In this document: positions 1-8,573 of the stretch, piece after piece
Layout of the letters: each line of letters opens with the position of its first letter
Position numbering within the stretch: position 1 is the stretch's first letter
Program-made: the position numbers and the translations under genes
Virus record (IMG/VR): IMGVR_UViG_3300021961_000525
Location: 1 to 26,851 of that record
DNA: 26,851 nucleotides
Direction: 5' to 3' (one strand)
From: a virus
The notes under the pieces: model-generated
The model's database searches: none
What the model saw: only the letters and a program-made list of their open reading frames with translations
What the model was told of the DNA's origin: nothing

Positions 1-1374
1 CTTAAGCTAGATACACTAGTAACAGGCTCCGGTGCGGATGACTTTAACAATAATAAGTTTTCTCTTTCAAAAGTTGCTCTTTACAATCAGCCTGCAAGTG
101 CAGATCAAGACTTAGACTCGGCAATTACCAATACAATTACAGGTTCAGTATCCGAGCACATGGTTCAAGCAGCGTATATTAGAAATGGTTCGATTCTAAA
201 ACCTAGATATACAATTAAGGACGATGGAACAGGCAATCTTGAAAGACTTACTTTTGGATCTCTTGTTGCAGGTAGTTCAGCAATTACCTTTAATAGATTT
301 TCTGAATACATGAAGTTTACCAACATGTTTTATGGAGGCTATGACGGTCTAAACTTACTTGACAAAGATCAGAGAAAAATGAACGATAAGGCAGCTTCTA
401 TTGACGCAGGTGGAAAAGCCGCAGGAGATGCAACCGGTTATGTAGGTCTATCTCCAGATTCTTCTCCCGGTGCCGGAAAAGAAAACAACACAGTTAGTTC
501 TTATAGAACAGCTGCTAGAATCATTACAGATCCTTTTGCTTCCAGAGTTAATATTGTTGCAATACCAGGAATAAGAGATACCTACGTAACAGATTATACA
601 TCTGATCTCACTAAAGAGTACAGCAAGGCAATTTATTTGATGGACATCAAAGATTATGATGATACTCCTACACGACTGTACGATGATTCTTCAACAAGAC
701 CCAATGTTAGAAAAACAATTGAGAATTTTGAAGGAAGAGCTATTGACAACAATTACGTAGCAACTTATTACCCTGATGTTATTATTGAAGATGAATCAAC
801 AGGTGAATCAGTAACAGTCCCTCCCTCAGTTGTTGCATTAGGTGCACTTGGATACAATGACAAGGTTGCTTATCCATGGTTTGCCCCGGCAGGTTTTAAT
901 AGAGGGGCCTTAAGTTCAGTTTTGAATACTGAAGTTAGGCTTACAGCAGAAGACAGAAATATTATGTATGAAGCAAGAATTAATCCTATAGCTAATTTCC
1001 CGGACGGTGGGTTTGTAATATTTGGTCAAAAAACACTTCAGCAAGCTAAATCTGCACTTGACAGAGTAAATGTTAGAAGAATGCTTCTAGAAGTTAAGAG
1101 AATAGTTTCAGAAATTGCAAACGGTCTTATTTTTGAGCAAAATACTCCTGCTACTAGATCAAGATTTATTCAACTTGTAAAACCAAAACTTGCAGCAATT
1201 CAAGGAAATCAAGGAATTGACAGCTTTAAAATTGTTATGAACTCTTCAAACAATACAACAGAAGATGCTGAGCAGAATAGATTAAATGGTAGAATTATTC
1301 TTGTTCCTACTAGAGCAGTTGAATTTATTGCAATGGACTTCATAATTACAAATTCAGGTGTAAGTTTTGAATAG
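1..1374 (+). CDS. Tail sheath protein, C-terminal part (5' end outside window)
   Basis: The reading frame is open from base 1 with no stop, so this is the last 457 residues of a longer gene. The ATG at 160 is internal. The product would form the contractile sheath around the phage tail. The C-terminal 350 residues align by eye with the C-terminal part of the next gene: GGYDG..LDKDQR near residue 111, PPSVVALGALGYND, YPWFAPAGF near residue 291, SALDRVNVRR, then a C-terminus DFIITNSG. This block is the conserved sheath core of T4 gp18-like proteins. The gene is followed after 27 bases by the second sheath gene with its own ribosome binding site. Assignment as sheath rests on family knowledge plus the neighbouring tube gene. 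The full length cannot be judged here. Confidence 0.88.
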   Translation, partial: LKLDTLVTGSGADDFNNNKFSLSKVALYNQPASADQDLDSAITNTITGSVSEHMVQAAYIRNGSILKPRYTIKDDGTGNLERLTFGSLVAGSSAITFNRFSEYMKFTNMFYGGYDGLNLLDKDQRKMNDKAASIDAGGKAAGDATGYVGLSPDSSPGAGKENNTVSSYRTAARIITDPFASRVNIVAIPGIRDTYVTDYTSDLTKEYSKAIYLMDIKDYDDTPTRLYDDSSTRPNVRKTIENFEGRAIDNNYVATYYPDVIIEDESTGESVTVPPSVVALGALGYNDKVAYPWFAPAGFNRGALSSVLNTEVRLTAEDRNIMYEARINPIANFPDGGFVIFGQKTLQQAKSALDRVNVRRMLLEVKRIVSEIANGLIFEQNTPATRSRFIQLVKPKLAAIQGNQGIDSFKIVMNSSNNTTEDAEQNRLNGRIILVPTRAVEFIAMDFIITNSGVSFE

Positions 1375-1401
1375 TTATATTAGATACATGGAGAATAAAA
1401 C

Positions 1402-4386
1402 ATGGCAGAGTTAACATTTAAATCAGCAGGTGTAAGTACTAGAGAGATAGACCTGTCAGGTCCTACCCCTACCGGGCCTGTTGGTGTCCCGGCTGGCATC
1501 GTAGGTACTTCTAATGAAGGACCTGCCTTTGTTCCGCTTACATTTGCCACTTATGGACAATATAAACTTACTTTTGGTGCGTCAGATGGCGAAAAATTTG
1601 GCCCATTAGCTGTAAGTGAATGGTTAAAAAATGCTCAAGCTGTTACATACGTGAGAGTTCTTGGTGCAGGAAATGGCAAGAAAAGAAGTGATACGACAGG
1701 AAATGTTACTTCGGCAGGATTCGTTGTAGGTGAAAGACAAGTACAGGCAAATGGTATTGTGGGAAATAATCCCTATGCAAACACCGGAGCAACTACTAAT
1801 GAAGCAAAAGGAAGAACTTACTTCTTGGGTTGCTTTATGTCTGAATCTGCAGAAAGTACAATATTTAGTGCAGCAGGTATTCAAAACTCTGTTTCTGGCT
1901 CTGCAATTCTTAGAGGGGTGGTTCTTGCGCCCTCAGGTGTTATTCTAACTTTAAGTGGAAACTTAGCTGGAACAAATACAAAGCCTGTTTCAAGTAACAA
2001 TGCTGATACTTTGACAGGATTTAGAACAGGTTCGGTCAACTTATCAGGAGGTGGATCTGACTTTGTCATGTTCATGAATGGATATAAGGGCACAGCTTCT
2101 AATCCGACAGCGATTACTGCTTCTTTTGACATGAGATCACCTAATTATTTTGCAAATGTGTTCAATACTGATCCTCTAAAACTGGAAGAAAAAGGACACC
2201 TGCTTTACGGTCATTATGATATTCATCCAACAATGGCTTCGGTTACTGGTTCTGGGATAATTAAAGCAGGCTCATATGCAAATAACGAAGAGCCTATTGC
2301 TTTTATTCTTTCTTCTTCACAAGGTAGACTTGAAAGAGGTGCTACTGACACTAGCGGTGGAGCAACTCCCGTCTATGAATCTTTTGAAGACAGATTTTCA
2401 AATGCTTCTTCTCCTTATATTATTTCTCAAAAGTTTGGTGCAGCACCTTACGACTTGTTTAAATTGGAAACACTGTCAGATGGTTCTGGGATAACTGACA
2501 AGTTTAAACTTTCTATCGAAAATATTTCAAAATCTACTTCAAGCACAGATAAATTTGGAACTTTTGATCTAGTAGTAAGACAATACAGTGATTCGGATGA
2601 TGAAAAGAAAGTATTAGAAAGCTTTAGAGGACTTTCTTTAGATCATAGTTCGCCTAGATACGTCGGAAGAGTTATTGGTGACAAGAAAATATACTTCAAC
2701 TTTGATGCTGATGCTGATTCTCAAAAAATTGTTGTTGAAGGATCACATGATGTCAGATCACGTTATGTAAGAATAGTTCTGTCAGATGCTCTCAAGAGCA
2801 AAGAAGTTCCTGACGAAGCTCTACCCATGGGCTTTAGAGGCCCTAGACACTTGCTTACTTCTGGATCCTTGTTGTGTAACGTACCTACTGATGGTATTTT
2901 AAATATCTCAGATATTCATAAGAGAGTTATTGAACCTCCTGTTCCCTATAGAGAATCAGTCACGCAAGGTACAGGGCTTTCAAAAAGAGTTGATACTAAT
3001 CTTTACTGGGGTATTCAAACAAATATTAAAAAATCTCCAAGCGCACCTAATTCAATATCAGCTTTTGATGATTCGTTTAACACTTACACTAAGTATTTTC
3101 CTTCTCATAGAACAGATACTTTAAACTTTTCTGAGGGTGATAATGCAGGTGTAGCAGATGTTGCCGGCACCGTAAGAGACTCAGATCGATTTAATAGAAA
3201 TAAGTTTACTTTAGAAAATATTCAAGTAAGAACAGGATCAGCAGGTACAGCAGATCCAGACCAGTGGTTAAGTGCTTCATACGTTAGAAGTGGTATTATT
3301 GCAATTAATAATACAGATAAAACACGCGGTCTTTCAATGAATGACTTGGATGTCGTCGCAAATAGAAAATTCTTAAAGTTTACTATTCCTTTCCAGGGTG
3401 GATTTGACGGTGTAAATATCTTCAACAAGGATCAAAGAGATCTTTCCAACAACTCTGTAAAAAGAGAAATTGATGATGAATTAAATCAGGGAGGCACATC
3501 AGGCCCGACAATAGGTGCCTACAGAAAGGCAATAGATATAATGGGTTCTACATCAGACGTAGATATTCAATTGTTAACTATTCCTGGAATTAGACACGAA
3601 TCTGTAATTGATTATGCAATTTCAACTGTTGAAAATAGATTTGATGCAATGTTAATTTCCGACATTGAAGAAAGAGATCAGTTCAATGCGGTTATTACAT
3701 CTTCAGCACAGTCTCCTCACGTAAGTAATACAGTTAATGCATTTAAGAATAGAGTCTTAGACACATCTTTTGCCGCTGCTTACTTCCCAGACGTCACTAT
3801 GCAAGATCCAGATACGGGTGGTTTAGTAACTGTTCCTCCTTCTGTTGTTACAATTGGTGCATACTCACTTAATGACAGAGTTGGTCATCCTTGGTTTGCA
3901 CCAGCTGGGTTCACAAGAGGTGTACTTAACAGTGTCGAAGTTCCTAATGTTCTTTTAAATAGAACTAACTTAGATGATCTTTACGATGCTGACATTAATC
4001 CGCTTGCTCAATTTCCTGGAAAGCCTCTATCAATCTGGGGTCAGAAAACATTAATGGCAAACTCTTCAGCTCTTGATAGAGTCAATGTTAGAAGACTTCT
4101 AATTGACATACGTAGAAAAGTTAGAAATGTTGCAAATACTCTGCTCTTTGAGCCCAATAGAACAGAAACTCTTGAAAGATTCTCTAACTTGGTTAATCCA
4201 ATTCTACAGTCAGTACAGGACGGGCAAGGGGTTGATAGGTACAAGGTAATAATTGATACTACAACAACCACACAAGCTGACGTAGAAAACAATACAATTA
4301 GAGGTAAAATTTACCTACAACCCACCAGATCTATTGAGTTTGTTGCACTTGACTTTGTTGTCACAAATGCTGGAACAACTATCTAG
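1402..4386 (+). CDS. Tail sheath protein, second large paralogue (994 aa)
   Basis: A contractile tail sheath subunit of 994 residues, about 335 longer than T4 gp18 (659 aa). The N-terminus (FKSAGVSTREIDLSG, then PTPTGPVGVPAGIVGTSNEG) is typical of sheath proteins. The C-terminal third repeats the pattern of the upstream gene: GGFDGVNIFNKDQRDL near residue 666, PPSVVTIGAYSLNDR, HPWFAPAGF near residue 829, SALDRVNVRRLL, and DFVVTNAG at the end. The region between roughly residues 150 and 640 has no counterpart I recognise and probably forms surface-exposed insertion domains. Start chosen at ATG 1402 behind GGAG. The tube gene follows at 4420, as expected for a sheath-tube pair. Confidence 0.9.
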   Translation: MAELTFKSAGVSTREIDLSGPTPTGPVGVPAGIVGTSNEGPAFVPLTFATYGQYKLTFGASDGEKFGPLAVSEWLKNAQAVTYVRVLGAGNGKKRSDTTGNVTSAGFVVGERQVQANGIVGNNPYANTGATTNEAKGRTYFLGCFMSESAESTIFSAAGIQNSVSGSAILRGVVLAPSGVILTLSGNLAGTNTKPVSSNNADTLTGFRTGSVNLSGGGSDFVMFMNGYKGTASNPTAITASFDMRSPNYFANVFNTDPLKLEEKGHLLYGHYDIHPTMASVTGSGIIKAGSYANNEEPIAFILSSSQGRLERGATDTSGGATPVYESFEDRFSNASSPYIISQKFGAAPYDLFKLETLSDGSGITDKFKLSIENISKSTSSTDKFGTFDLVVRQYSDSDDEKKVLESFRGLSLDHSSPRYVGRVIGDKKIYFNFDADADSQKIVVEGSHDVRSRYVRIVLSDALKSKEVPDEALPMGFRGPRHLLTSGSLLCNVPTDGILNISDIHKRVIEPPVPYRESVTQGTGLSKRVDTNLYWGIQTNIKKSPSAPNSISAFDDSFNTYTKYFPSHRTDTLNFSEGDNAGVADVAGTVRDSDRFNRNKFTLENIQVRTGSAGTADPDQWLSASYVRSGIIAINNTDKTRGLSMNDLDVVANRKFLKFTIPFQGGFDGVNIFNKDQRDLSNNSVKREIDDELNQGGTSGPTIGAYRKAIDIMGSTSDVDIQLLTIPGIRHESVIDYAISTVENRFDAMLISDIEERDQFNAVITSSAQSPHVSNTVNAFKNRVLDTSFAAAYFPDVTMQDPDTGGLVTVPPSVVTIGAYSLNDRVGHPWFAPAGFTRGVLNSVEVPNVLLNRTNLDDLYDADINPLAQFPGKPLSIWGQKTLMANSSALDRVNVRRLLIDIRRKVRNVANTLLFEPNRTETLERFSNLVNPILQSVQDGQGVDRYKVIIDTTTTTQADVENNTIRGKIYLQPTRSIEFVALDFVVTNAGTTI

Positions 4387-4419
4387 AAAATACTATATAT
4401 TAATAACAGGAGATTTTAA

Positions 4420-4908
4420 ATGGCAGAGACTCTATCAGTCACAGATATGCTTCCTAATAAGTTTGAGCCTAAAAGACAGTATCGATGGGTTCTTGCTATT
4501 GAAGGTATTGACTCATTCTTAGTGACAACAGCAAATAGACCTAGCGTCACTATCAGTGACAAAAAAATAGATTACATCAACAGCTACAGAAGAGTAGCTG
4601 GTAAGCTTGAGTTTGGTGATCTTTCTATTAAATTGCATGACCCAATAGCTCCATCAGGTGCCCAACAGATGATGGAATGGATTAGAACACATTACGAGTC
4701 TGTTTCAGGAAGAGCGGGCTATGCTGACTTTTACAAGAGAGATATTCAGTTAAAAATGTTAGATCCGATCGGTACTGTTGTTGAACTTTGGGATATAAAA
4801 GGTGCATTTTTAACATCTGTCAACTTTAATAGTTTAGACTATGGTGCAGACGATATCATGATGATAGATGCAACTATCAAGTTTGATAATTGCGTCTTAC
4901 AATTCTAA
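4420..4908 (+). CDS. Tail tube protein, T4 gp19-like
   Basis: A 162-residue protein, almost exactly the length of T4 gp19 (163 aa), the subunit of the inner tail tube. It starts MAETLSVTDMLPNKFEPKRQ, contains RPSVTISDKKIDYIN and AGKLEFGDLSIKLHDPI, and ends with a beta-rich stretch (DYGADDIMMIDATIKFDNCVL). This is the usual gp19/PF06841-like layout. ATG 4420 is preceded by AGGAG. It lies directly after the two sheath genes and directly before an intrinsic terminator, so the sheath and tube genes form one end-of-operon block whose products are needed in high copy. Confidence 0.9.
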   Translation: MAETLSVTDMLPNKFEPKRQYRWVLAIEGIDSFLVTTANRPSVTISDKKIDYINSYRRVAGKLEFGDLSIKLHDPIAPSGAQQMMEWIRTHYESVSGRAGYADFYKRDIQLKMLDPIGTVVELWDIKGAFLTSVNFNSLDYGADDIMMIDATIKFDNCVLQF

Positions 4909-4934
4909 TTTATTTTAAGTTTTACTCAAAAATT

Positions 4935-4966
4935 AAACAGTCGTATAATTAATACGACTGTTTTTT
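4935..4966 (+). terminator. Rho-independent terminator after tail tube gene
   Basis: A perfect 12-bp stem (AAACAGTCGTAT at 4935-4946, ATACGACTGTTT at 4952-4963) with a 5-base loop, running into a T tract to 4966. It sits 26 bases after the tube stop codon and just before the Shine-Dalgarno of the next gene. It should reduce transcription of the chaperone/tape measure genes relative to sheath and tube. Confidence 0.9.
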
Positions 4967-4978
4967 AATGGAGTAAGC

Positions 4979-5806
4979 ATGTCTAATCATGAAGTAACGC
5001 CAGAACTTGGCGGTGTAATGCGTCAAAATGTTATGAAAGAAGAATTTGGATGGGAAGTACCTATAGAAGCAATACCTATTCCTTCAAAAGGTGTAATTTA
5101 CCATCCGGACTCAATTCTTTATAATAGAGAAGTTTTAAAAATCAAGTCAATGACAGCTAGAGAAGAAGATATATTAGCTTCTCCGGCATTTCATAGAGAA
5201 GGTACATCTCTTTCTCACCTTATTCAGTCTTGTTTAATTGAAAAAGGTATAGATGCAGAAGACATGATTATGGGTGATAGAACCGCTTTGATGGTAGGCA
5301 TTAGAGTGACAGGATACGGCCCTGAATATCATGTTGCTTCAAACTGTCAACAGTGTGGCACAAAAAATAATTTTGTTGTTGACTTATCAACTCTTCCTAT
5401 CAAAAGATTACAAATAGCACCGACTTCTCCTGGTCTAAATCAGTTTGAATTTACTTTACCCGTTACAAAAAAGAAAGTTGTATTTAAATATAATACAGCT
5501 AGAGAAGAAAGAGAAAGAAAAATGGCTTCTGCTAGCCTTCAAAGAGTGACTGGCGCATCTTCTACAAATAGTATTACTTCTTTCTTAGAAAACTCAATTA
5601 TTTCTATTGAAGGTGTTTCCGATAGAGCTAAAATTAAACACTTTGTTTTAAATATGCCTGCTTTTGATTCAAAAGCACTTAGAAAATATATTGTTGATAA
5701 TGAGCCAGGTATGGACATGAGCTGCAAGTTCGTATGTAAAAATTGTAGCTCTTTAAATGAAACAACCTTACCTATGACATCAGAGTTTTTTTGGCCCACT
5801 ACATAA
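4979..5806 (+). CDS. gp26-family baseplate/tail assembly protein with zinc ribbon; likely frameshift donor
   Basis: A 275-residue protein resembling the T4 gp26 family ('T4 bacteriophage base plate protein', PF12322). Visible features are the N-terminal VPIEAIPIPSKGVIYHPDS, which marks this family, and two CxxC pairs (C123/C126 in NCQQCGTKN, C253/C256 in CKFVCKNCSS) able to form one metal-binding ribbon. It ends SEFFWPTT. ATG 4979 follows GGAG with 5-base spacing. Its place between tube and tape measure is that of the G tail assembly chaperone of long-tailed phages. Its last codons contain a run of seven T (5786-5792), and an ORF in the +1 frame continues immediately after it, so a minor 352-aa fusion product is plausible. 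Family recognition is by eye. Confidence 0.8.
   Translation: MSNHEVTPELGGVMRQNVMKEEFGWEVPIEAIPIPSKGVIYHPDSILYNREVLKIKSMTAREEDILASPAFHREGTSLSHLIQSCLIEKGIDAEDMIMGDRTALMVGIRVTGYGPEYHVASNCQQCGTKNNFVVDLSTLPIKRLQIAPTSPGLNQFEFTLPVTKKKVVFKYNTAREERERKMASASLQRVTGASSTNSITSFLENSIISIEGVSDRAKIKHFVLNMPAFDSKALRKYIVDNEPGMDMSCKFVCKNCSSLNETTLPMTSEFFWPTT
5786..5792 (+). other. Candidate ribosomal frameshift slippery site (T7)
   Basis: Seven consecutive T read in the zero frame as TTT TTT TGG. A P-site tRNA-Phe can re-pair after a +1 slip (or a -2 slip), and either enters the frame of the downstream ORF at GGC 5793. The downstream frame is open from 5778 and has no ATG, GTG or TTG before TTG 5838. The site is three codons before the zero-frame stop, the usual place for tail-chaperone frameshifts. 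Confidence 0.55.
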
Positions 5807-5808
5807 CT

Positions 5809-5844
5809 GGAGAGAAGCATTTTTAGAAGAATGCTTTTTGCTCC
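5809..5844 (+). promoter_or_regulatory. Stem-loop downstream of slippery site
   Basis: GGAG (5809-5812) pairs with CTCC (5841-5844), and AAGCATT (5815-5821) pairs with AATGCTT (5830-5836) around an 8-base loop, giving an interrupted 11-bp hairpin. It begins 16 bases after the slippery run, and its 3' side contains the TTG codon at 5838. It may act as a frameshift stimulator. The spacing is longer than the 5-9 bases typical of -1 sites, so the role is inferred. Confidence 0.4.
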
Positions 5845-6038
5845 AGATGCATCTAGGTATGAGTTACACAGAATTGCAAAGACTGCCAGTTAGATATAGA
5901 CACTGGTACGTTAAACGCTTGTCAAAGCATTTTGAAAAGAAAAACGAAGCTGCAAAATCTTCTGTTGAGAAAAAATCAAATAATCAAGACTTACCTTTTT
6001 CTAGAATTGAAGAAATTCTAAAGAAAAAGATGGAATGA
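5838..6038 (+). CDS. Small tail chaperone-like ORF, probably expressed as frameshift extension of the gp26-like gene
   Basis: As a free gene this would begin at TTG 5838 (66 aa), but that codon has no convincing Shine-Dalgarno and sits inside a hairpin. The coding pattern extends upstream in the same frame: NWREAFLEECFLLQMHLGMS is read from 5805 on, giving a W..E...EE.FLLQ.HLGMSYTELQRLPVRYR.WYV.RL helix-turn-helix-like pattern. This resembles the short proteins that follow gp26-like genes in contractile tail clusters (DUF6760-type by eye). No standard start exists upstream in frame (open only from 5778). The simplest reading is a 271+81 residue fusion made by +1 (or -2) frameshifting at 5786-5792, analogous to G/GT chaperones. 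The tail is basic and hydrophilic (KKNEAAKSSVEKKSN) and ends KKKME. The tape measure gene follows 24 bases later. Confidence 0.6.
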   Translation: MLQMHLGMSYTELQRLPVRYRHWYVKRLSKHFEKKNEAAKSSVEKKSNNQDLPFSRIEEILKKKME

Positions 6039-6062
6039 CATAATTATTTGTAAGGAGTAAAA

Positions 6063-8282
6063 ATGGCTGACATTGATTTAACACATTTATCTGATGCTAT
6101 TCAAAATGCAATTACAAGTGGCTTCAATAGCGTTGCTGCAAAAATCAATGCAGGAGGTGGTCTCGGCGGAGGTATACCCGGAGGAGGAGGCCCAGCTGGG
6201 CCTGGAGGAGCCGGTGGTGGTGGGCCTGCAGCTCCGACTAGCCTACAAGCAAGTACGCAAGCAGCAGCTGCTTTGCCGGCCGTGCCTGATGCTGGTGATC
6301 CTAGGGTTACTGGTATCGGTGAGACAATAGCGACAGATGTTGTTAATGGTGCAACTAGAGGATTAAAAGTACTTAATAGTATTTTCGAAGATGCAATTAA
6401 AAAACAACAAAGTTTTGGTTTTACTCAAACTGCTAATTTAATAAAAAAATTTGGTCCGGAAATTAGAAAAGTTACACAAGAAGCCTTTAACGCTGGCGAT
6501 TTTTCTGCTATGTTTAACGAAGGTGAAAAAGCAGCCGCACGATCTGTCAGGTCCATGTTGAATTATGCTAAAGAACTTCACCAGTATGAAGGATTAGATT
6601 TAGAAGAAATAGCAAGTCGAAGAAGCGAAATTATTAATAGTTTTGGAACATCTAACGTTAATTTACTTCAACAGCATAATGATGCCATGGTACAAGAATC
6701 AATTAGGTTTTCAAATGCAATGGACATGTCTGCATCTGATGTTGCTGATTTGATTGGGGTCTCATTTGCAGAAACAGGAGAGGCTTCTGGAGATATTTTA
6801 ACAGAAATTACAAATCAAGCATCAGCTGTGGGTAATGCTGTTGGTGTTCCTCTCAAAGAGATGGCCCATGGAATTAGAGAAGTTAAAAAAGACATGTACA
6901 CCTTTACTGATATGACTGTAGAAGGCGCTGCAAGAATGGTTGCAAGCTTAAATCAGCTAGGTATGTCCCTTGATACTTTTAAAAATCTAATGCAACCATT
7001 TAGAGATTTTGATTCAGCAGCAACTAAAATGGGTGATCTTTCAGCGATGTTTGGCGTTCAAATGGATGCCATGGAAATGATGTATCTCGCCAACGAAGAT
7101 GAAGAACAATTCTTGCATAAGATGAGAGAACAACTTCTCGATCAGGGTCTTGATGTTGAAAGCATGTCAAAAACTAGACAACGTGCCTTAGCTGATCAGC
7201 TAGGTATGGGTGTTAGAGAAATGAAAATGTTTATGGCAACAGGTCAACAGTTTGCTGATCAGTCTGATCTTCAAGCAGCTTCTCAAGAAGGCGCAACTAG
7301 AACTCAAGCAGAAGCCATGGAAACACTAAATAGTAGTATGATTAAAGCAACAAGAAGCGTAGAAGATATGGAAAAAGCTTCTCAACATTTAGTAGCTGCT
7401 TTTTCCGGGCCTTCTCTTATTAAGCATACTGAAAATATAGGTGCCTTTCAAAACAAAATTATTGAAGCCACTACAAATACTACCGGTCTTTCTAGAGTTG
7501 TTGTTGAACACCAGCAAAAATTAAATGAAATGATGGCGTCTTCATCAGCGTTTATTGGTCAAATTGCGGAAGGAGGCATCAATTCTCTAGAAGGTACTAA
7601 TGAAAAACTATTAATAGCAGCCGAAAAAGGAATTGCAGGAGTGGCTGAGGTGTTTAGCACCGTTGGTCCTCGTTCGGCATATTCTGCCGATGAAAGCATT
7701 CGAAATAGTGATATTGCGGCTCATTCTTGGCCAAAAGCATTTTGGCATATTGCAAGATCTTTTGCAGATACATCTGTCCCAGGCGGTGCTGAGATGAAAG
7801 CTTATTATGAAGATTCTATTAAAAGCTGGGGAGAAATATTTTCAACTTCAGTTTCATCTGCTATAGAAGACATAAACAATTCTGCAAGCTTCGAAGAAAT
7901 GGTTTTGAAATTTAAAGAAGCATCAGCAGAAATCAAAAATATTTCTCAAAATATTGACACTTCAATAAGTGCAGTTTCTTCTGGTAATTTTGAAATTGCA
8001 AATCAAGGGTCAGTTACGGTAGAAATAGAAGCAAATAATTTAGCAAGTAATCTAACAAAAGCTGTCAAAGAAGCTCTTTCGGAATTGGAAAAAGACCCAG
8101 TAGCTGTTAATGTGTCCGTAGATATTGAAGCTATCAAAAGTGATTTAATAGAGACAATTAAAGAAGGCTTTAAAGACATTGAATATAGTTTTGACATGTC
8201 CATCGATAGACAAAAGTTAGCAACTATTATAGCAGAATCAACTGTGTCTCATGGAAGAACCTTTCAAATGAGAGCCATATAA
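6063..8282 (+). CDS. Putative tail tape measure protein (739 aa)
   Basis: The predicted product is long, predominantly helical and acidic, without signal peptide. Residues 1-28 form a short helix. Residues 30-58 are a glycine/proline/alanine-rich linker (GGGLGGGIPGGGGPAGPGG). The rest is helical, with a recognisable core near residues 327-385 (GVQMDAMEMMYLANEDEEQF, then LADQLGMGVREMKMF) that I associate with tape-measure-type virion proteins of T4-like and jumbo phages. Position supports the call: directly downstream of the tail tube and chaperone-like genes. ATG 6063 follows AAGGAG. At about 1.5 angstrom per residue a 739-aa ruler would correspond to a tail of roughly 110 nm (inference). A baseplate or other structural role is possible. 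Confidence 0.62.
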   Translation: MADIDLTHLSDAIQNAITSGFNSVAAKINAGGGLGGGIPGGGGPAGPGGAGGGGPAAPTSLQASTQAAAALPAVPDAGDPRVTGIGETIATDVVNGATRGLKVLNSIFEDAIKKQQSFGFTQTANLIKKFGPEIRKVTQEAFNAGDFSAMFNEGEKAAARSVRSMLNYAKELHQYEGLDLEEIASRRSEIINSFGTSNVNLLQQHNDAMVQESIRFSNAMDMSASDVADLIGVSFAETGEASGDILTEITNQASAVGNAVGVPLKEMAHGIREVKKDMYTFTDMTVEGAARMVASLNQLGMSLDTFKNLMQPFRDFDSAATKMGDLSAMFGVQMDAMEMMYLANEDEEQFLHKMREQLLDQGLDVESMSKTRQRALADQLGMGVREMKMFMATGQQFADQSDLQAASQEGATRTQAEAMETLNSSMIKATRSVEDMEKASQHLVAAFSGPSLIKHTENIGAFQNKIIEATTNTTGLSRVVVEHQQKLNEMMASSSAFIGQIAEGGINSLEGTNEKLLIAAEKGIAGVAEVFSTVGPRSAYSADESIRNSDIAAHSWPKAFWHIARSFADTSVPGGAEMKAYYEDSIKSWGEIFSTSVSSAIEDINNSASFEEMVLKFKEASAEIKNISQNIDTSISAVSSGNFEIANQGSVTVEIEANNLASNLTKAVKEALSELEKDPVAVNVSVDIEAIKSDLIETIKEGFKDIEYSFDMSIDRQKLATIIAESTVSHGRTFQMRAI
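6151..6240 (+). other. GC-rich glycine/proline linker segment
   Basis: The bases encoding the Gly/Pro/Ala linker of the tape measure candidate are far richer in G and C than the AT-rich surroundings and include a perfect 14-bp palindrome, GGCCCAGCTGGGCC, at 6189-6202. The composition follows from GGN and CCN codons, so this is most likely a protein-level feature rather than a DNA site. Confidence 0.6.
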
Positions 8283-8573
8283 ATGAATAAAAATAGTTTT
8301 GTAGATGAAATAGTTGTTCAAAAAAATATAATTGTTGAAAACTTAACAGAAGACGAAAAAAAAGAAGTTGATATTTATTTAGATGAAATTTTAAAAGAAA
8401 TGTCAGATAGTATTAAATTTCTTGAAAAATTAAGACTTAATGATGAAAAAAGAAAAAACATTGCTGGTGCTTTTAAATCAGAAATTGAGGAACAAAAATG
8501 GCTAGAGAAACTCTCAAAGACTTTTTACGATCGAGCGGATATTCAAGACCCAACGAAAACCCAGAAGGAATGA
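8283..8573 (+). CDS. Small acidic helical protein of unknown function
   Basis: A 96-residue, highly charged, helix-predicted protein (LTEDEKKEVDIYLDEILKEM, then KFLEKLRLNDEKRKN). I do not recognise the family. ATG 8283 directly follows the stop codon of the tape measure gene, suggesting translational coupling. The 3' end overlaps the next gene by 76 bases, in a different frame. The overlap and lack of cysteine, membrane segment or signal peptide fit a small assembly factor or tape measure partner, but this is inference from position only. Confidence 0.65.
   Translation: MNKNSFVDEIVVQKNIIVENLTEDEKKEVDIYLDEILKEMSDSIKFLEKLRLNDEKRKNIAGAFKSEIEEQKWLEKLSKTFYDRADIQDPTKTQKE

Noticed and set aside
160-1374. 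ATG 160 as the start of the first gene
   Set aside because: The frame is open back to base 1 with continuous protein-like sequence, and no ribosome binding site precedes 160.
1624-1884. Minus-strand open frames opposite the sheath, SSB, uvsX and nrdJ genes
   Set aside because: They are shadows of well-supported + strand genes, with no recognisable protein features or ribosome binding sites.
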